Below, piece by piece: positions 5,487-7,087 of a DNA stretch of 7,087 nucleotides; position 1 is the first letter of the stretch, and the number at the start of each line of letters is the position of its first letter. A program made the position numbers and the translations under genes. Below the pieces are notes generated by a model. That model was not told the origin of the DNA and did no database searches. It saw only the letters and a list, made by a program, of their open reading frames with translations. Source of the stretch: an uncultured Oscillospiraceae bacterium (GTDB lineage Bacteria; Bacillota; Clostridia; Oscillospirales; Acutalibacteraceae); NCBI GenBank assembly GCA_900552115.1, contig URYP01000112.1:1-7087 (forward strand), in the 5' to 3' direction.

Positions 5487-6593
5487 TTATTTCTTTAATT
5501 TTATCCACAGGGAATCCATCAGCCGATTGGTCTCCTGCGGCAGGGTAACAAATACCTCCGTATTTTTCAGGATGCTGTCATCCGGATAAAATACCGGGTT
5601 GTCGGCAACTTCGGGATCAAGCTGCTTGCGCGCTTCGGTATGCGGTGTGGAATATCCCAGATATTCCGCGTTGGCCTTGGCGATTTCGGTACGGCAGAGG
5701 AAGTTGATATACTGTTCCGCTTCGGTCTTGTGTTTGGAGTTTTCCATAACGCACATGGCGTCCACAAACAGGTTGGTGCCCTGCTTTGGCACAAAGAAGT
5801 CGATATCGGGATTGCCGTCCTCCCCATAAATCATGATGGAACCATCCCCCGCGTAATAGGGCGCGAGCCAGCCTTCTTCACCAATCATTTTATCGAAAAC
5901 CGGGTCCATAAAGTAGCCCTGCAGCAGCGGTTTCTGTTTGGCGAGTTCCTCGTAAGCCTTCTGCCACTCGTCTTCGTTGGTGGTATTCATCGAATAGCCC
6001 AGCTTTTTCAGCGCGATACCGAACGCGTCCCGCTGGTTATCGAACATATAAATTTTGCCGCTGTATTTTTTGTTCCACAGGATATCCCAACCCTGTTCCA
6101 GGTCGGCCTTATCGACATATTTCGTATTGTAAAAAATCCCCACCGTACCCCAGGTGTAGGGCACCGAGTATTCGTTGTTCGGATCGTACTCCAAATTTTT
6201 GTACTGTTCGTCGATATACTTGTAATTGGGAATATTATCGAAGTTCAGCTTGGCCAGCATGCCCTCGCTGATCATTTTTCCTACCATATAATCCGACGGG
6301 CACACCACATCGTAATCGGCGGCGCCGGCTTTTAGAAGAGTGTACATGGATTCGTTGTTGTCATACGTCTGGTAATTGACCTTGATACCGGTCATATGCT
6401 CAAATGCCTTGTTGACCTCCATGTCTTCCAGGTCCATGTATTCGCCCCAGTTGTAGACGTTGAGCGTGACGCCGGTGGATGGTGCGGCGGGTTCGCTTTC
6501 CCAGTCCCAGTCACGCTTCGTTTTGTCCGACGAACAGGCCGTCATCCCCAGTGTCATTGCCAGCGCGGCCAACGCCGCCAGTGTTTTTTTCAT
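5487..6593 (-). CDS. potD: Spermidine/putrescine ABC transporter, substrate-binding lipoprotein PotD
   Basis: A 368-residue extracellular binding lipoprotein for polyamines, handing substrate to the PotB/PotC permeases. It has a signal peptide MKKTLAALAALAMTLGMTAC with lipidated Cys20, then an acidic, Trp-rich linker (28-34). The mature domain opens with LNVYNWGEYMD (44-54), the PotD hallmark containing aromatic and acidic polyamine contacts. PSDYMV (99-104), VPYTWGTVGIFYNT (144-157), DNQRDAFGIALKKLGYS (185-201) and APYYAGDGS (244-252) are also typical of the family. Length is close to that of PotD proteins (about 350). The ATG has GGGAG 8 nt upstream and lies 19 nt after the permease stop, so it is the last gene of the transporter operon, as is common. 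A terminator follows 42 nt after its stop. Putrescine versus spermidine preference cannot be read reliably. Confidence 0.95.
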   Translation of the reverse strand: MKKTLAALAALAMTLGMTACSSDKTKRDWDWESEPAAPSTGVTLNVYNWGEYMDLEDMEVNKAFEHMTGIKVNYQTYDNNESMYTLLKAGAADYDVVCPSDYMVGKMISEGMLAKLNFDNIPNYKYIDEQYKNLEYDPNNEYSVPYTWGTVGIFYNTKYVDKADLEQGWDILWNKKYSGKIYMFDNQRDAFGIALKKLGYSMNTTNEDEWQKAYEELAKQKPLLQGYFMDPVFDKMIGEEGWLAPYYAGDGSIMIYGEDGNPDIDFFVPKQGTNLFVDAMCVMENSKHKTEAEQYINFLCRTEIAKANAEYLGYSTPHTEARKQLDPEVADNPVFYPDDSILKNTEVFVTLPQETNRLMDSLWIKLKK

Positions 6594-6612
6594 GTATCTA
6601 TCTCCCTTCTCA

Positions 6613-7087
6613 TTATCCTTTGACCCGTTCGCGGCGCGCCGCGTCCCGGGCCTGAAATACGTTTACTAAAATCAAGAGCAGCAACACCGACCCAAACATC
6701 AGCGTCGACAGGGCGTTGATCTCGGGCGTGATCGGTTTTTTCGTCATGGAATAGATGGTGACCGACAACGTCTGCGCGTTGGACCCGGAATTGAAATAGC
6801 TGATGACAAAATCGTCCAGCGACAGGGTAAACGCCATCAGCGCCCCGGTCACCACGCCTGGCGTGACCTCGGGAAGCACCACCTTGAAAAACGCTTTGAT
6901 CGGGTGGCAGCCCAAATCCAGGGCGGCTTCGTACATATGAGGGTTCATCTGCCGGAGCTTGGGCAGCACTTGCAGCACCACATAAGGCAGACAGAACGTG
7001 ATGTGCGACAGCACCAGGGTGAAAAAACTGGGTTTTAAAAAGCCGGTGGCCCGGAACACGAATACAAACAGCAGCATCAGCGACACG
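6613..7087 (-). CDS. potC: Spermidine/putrescine ABC transporter, permease PotC (partial, C-terminal part)
   Basis: The visible 157 residues are the C-terminal part of a PotC-type inner-membrane permease; the gene runs off the window at 7087. The docking loop to the ATPase (EAALDLGCHPIKA...VVLPEV) spans visible residues 53-74, followed by the strongly PotC-like PGVVTGALMAFTLSLDDFVISYF (76-98). Hydrophobic helices lie at about 1-12, 21-42, 76-98 and 125-145, with a basic tail (RRERVKG). The first visible codon, GTG at 7086, is an internal valine and not a start: PotC proteins are about 260 residues, so roughly 100 are missing. It stops 19 nt before potD. PotA and PotB genes are expected upstream, outside the window. 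Confidence 0.93.
   Translation of the reverse strand, partial: VSLMLLFVFVFRATGFLKPSFFTLVLSHITFCLPYVVLQVLPKLRQMNPHMYEAALDLGCHPIKAFFKVVLPEVTPGVVTGALMAFTLSLDDFVISYFNSGSNAQTLSVTIYSMTKKPITPEINALSTLMFGSVLLLLILVNVFQARDAARRERVKG

Overview
The window reads as a chromosomal stretch from a member of the Firmicutes, most likely a moderately GC-rich gut-type Clostridia (Oscillospiraceae-like). The supports are strong AGGAGG-type ribosome binding sites, lipoprotein (not periplasmic) solute-binding proteins, TTG and GTG starts, sigma-A-type promoters and intrinsic terminators. This placement is inference from style only. Every gene I can support lies on the minus strand, so transcription runs from high to low coordinates. 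I see no RNA genes, mobile elements or CRISPR.

Region 1 (7087 down to about 5403) is the end of a polyamine ABC transporter operon: the C-terminal part of the PotC permease, then the complete lipoprotein PotD. It closes with a perfect 16-bp-stem intrinsic terminator. A near-consensus extended -10 promoter for the next gene is embedded in the upstream arm of this hairpin.

Region 2 (5433 down to 3827) holds a HAD phosphatase resembling phosphoglycolate phosphatase. It is preceded by a structured leader with a poor ribosome binding site. An unusual lipoprotein follows 34 nt later. It has the amino-acid-binding-protein fold signature but has lost the residues that normally grip an amino acid.

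Region 3 (3793 down to about 1) starts with a strong promoter and encodes a polar amino acid (glutamine-type) ABC transporter in the order binding lipoprotein, permease, ATPase. An intrinsic terminator sits just after the binding-protein gene, with no room for a new promoter before the permease. Permease and ATPase are therefore probably made by read-through, at lower levels than the binding protein. Permease and ATPase start with TTG and GTG and overlap by 8 nt. An unrecognised two-helix membrane protein follows 12 nt after the ATPase. After a 104-nt gap with two hairpins comes a cytoplasmic GDSL/SGNH hydrolase, ending at a strong GC-rich hairpin at the window edge.

Most of the window is ordinary transporter biology. 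The parts worth attention are the divergent binding-protein paralogue, the terminator-promoter overlap, the attenuator inside the amino acid transporter operon, and the unknown membrane protein attached to that operon. I do not see convincing evidence of a wholly new system.
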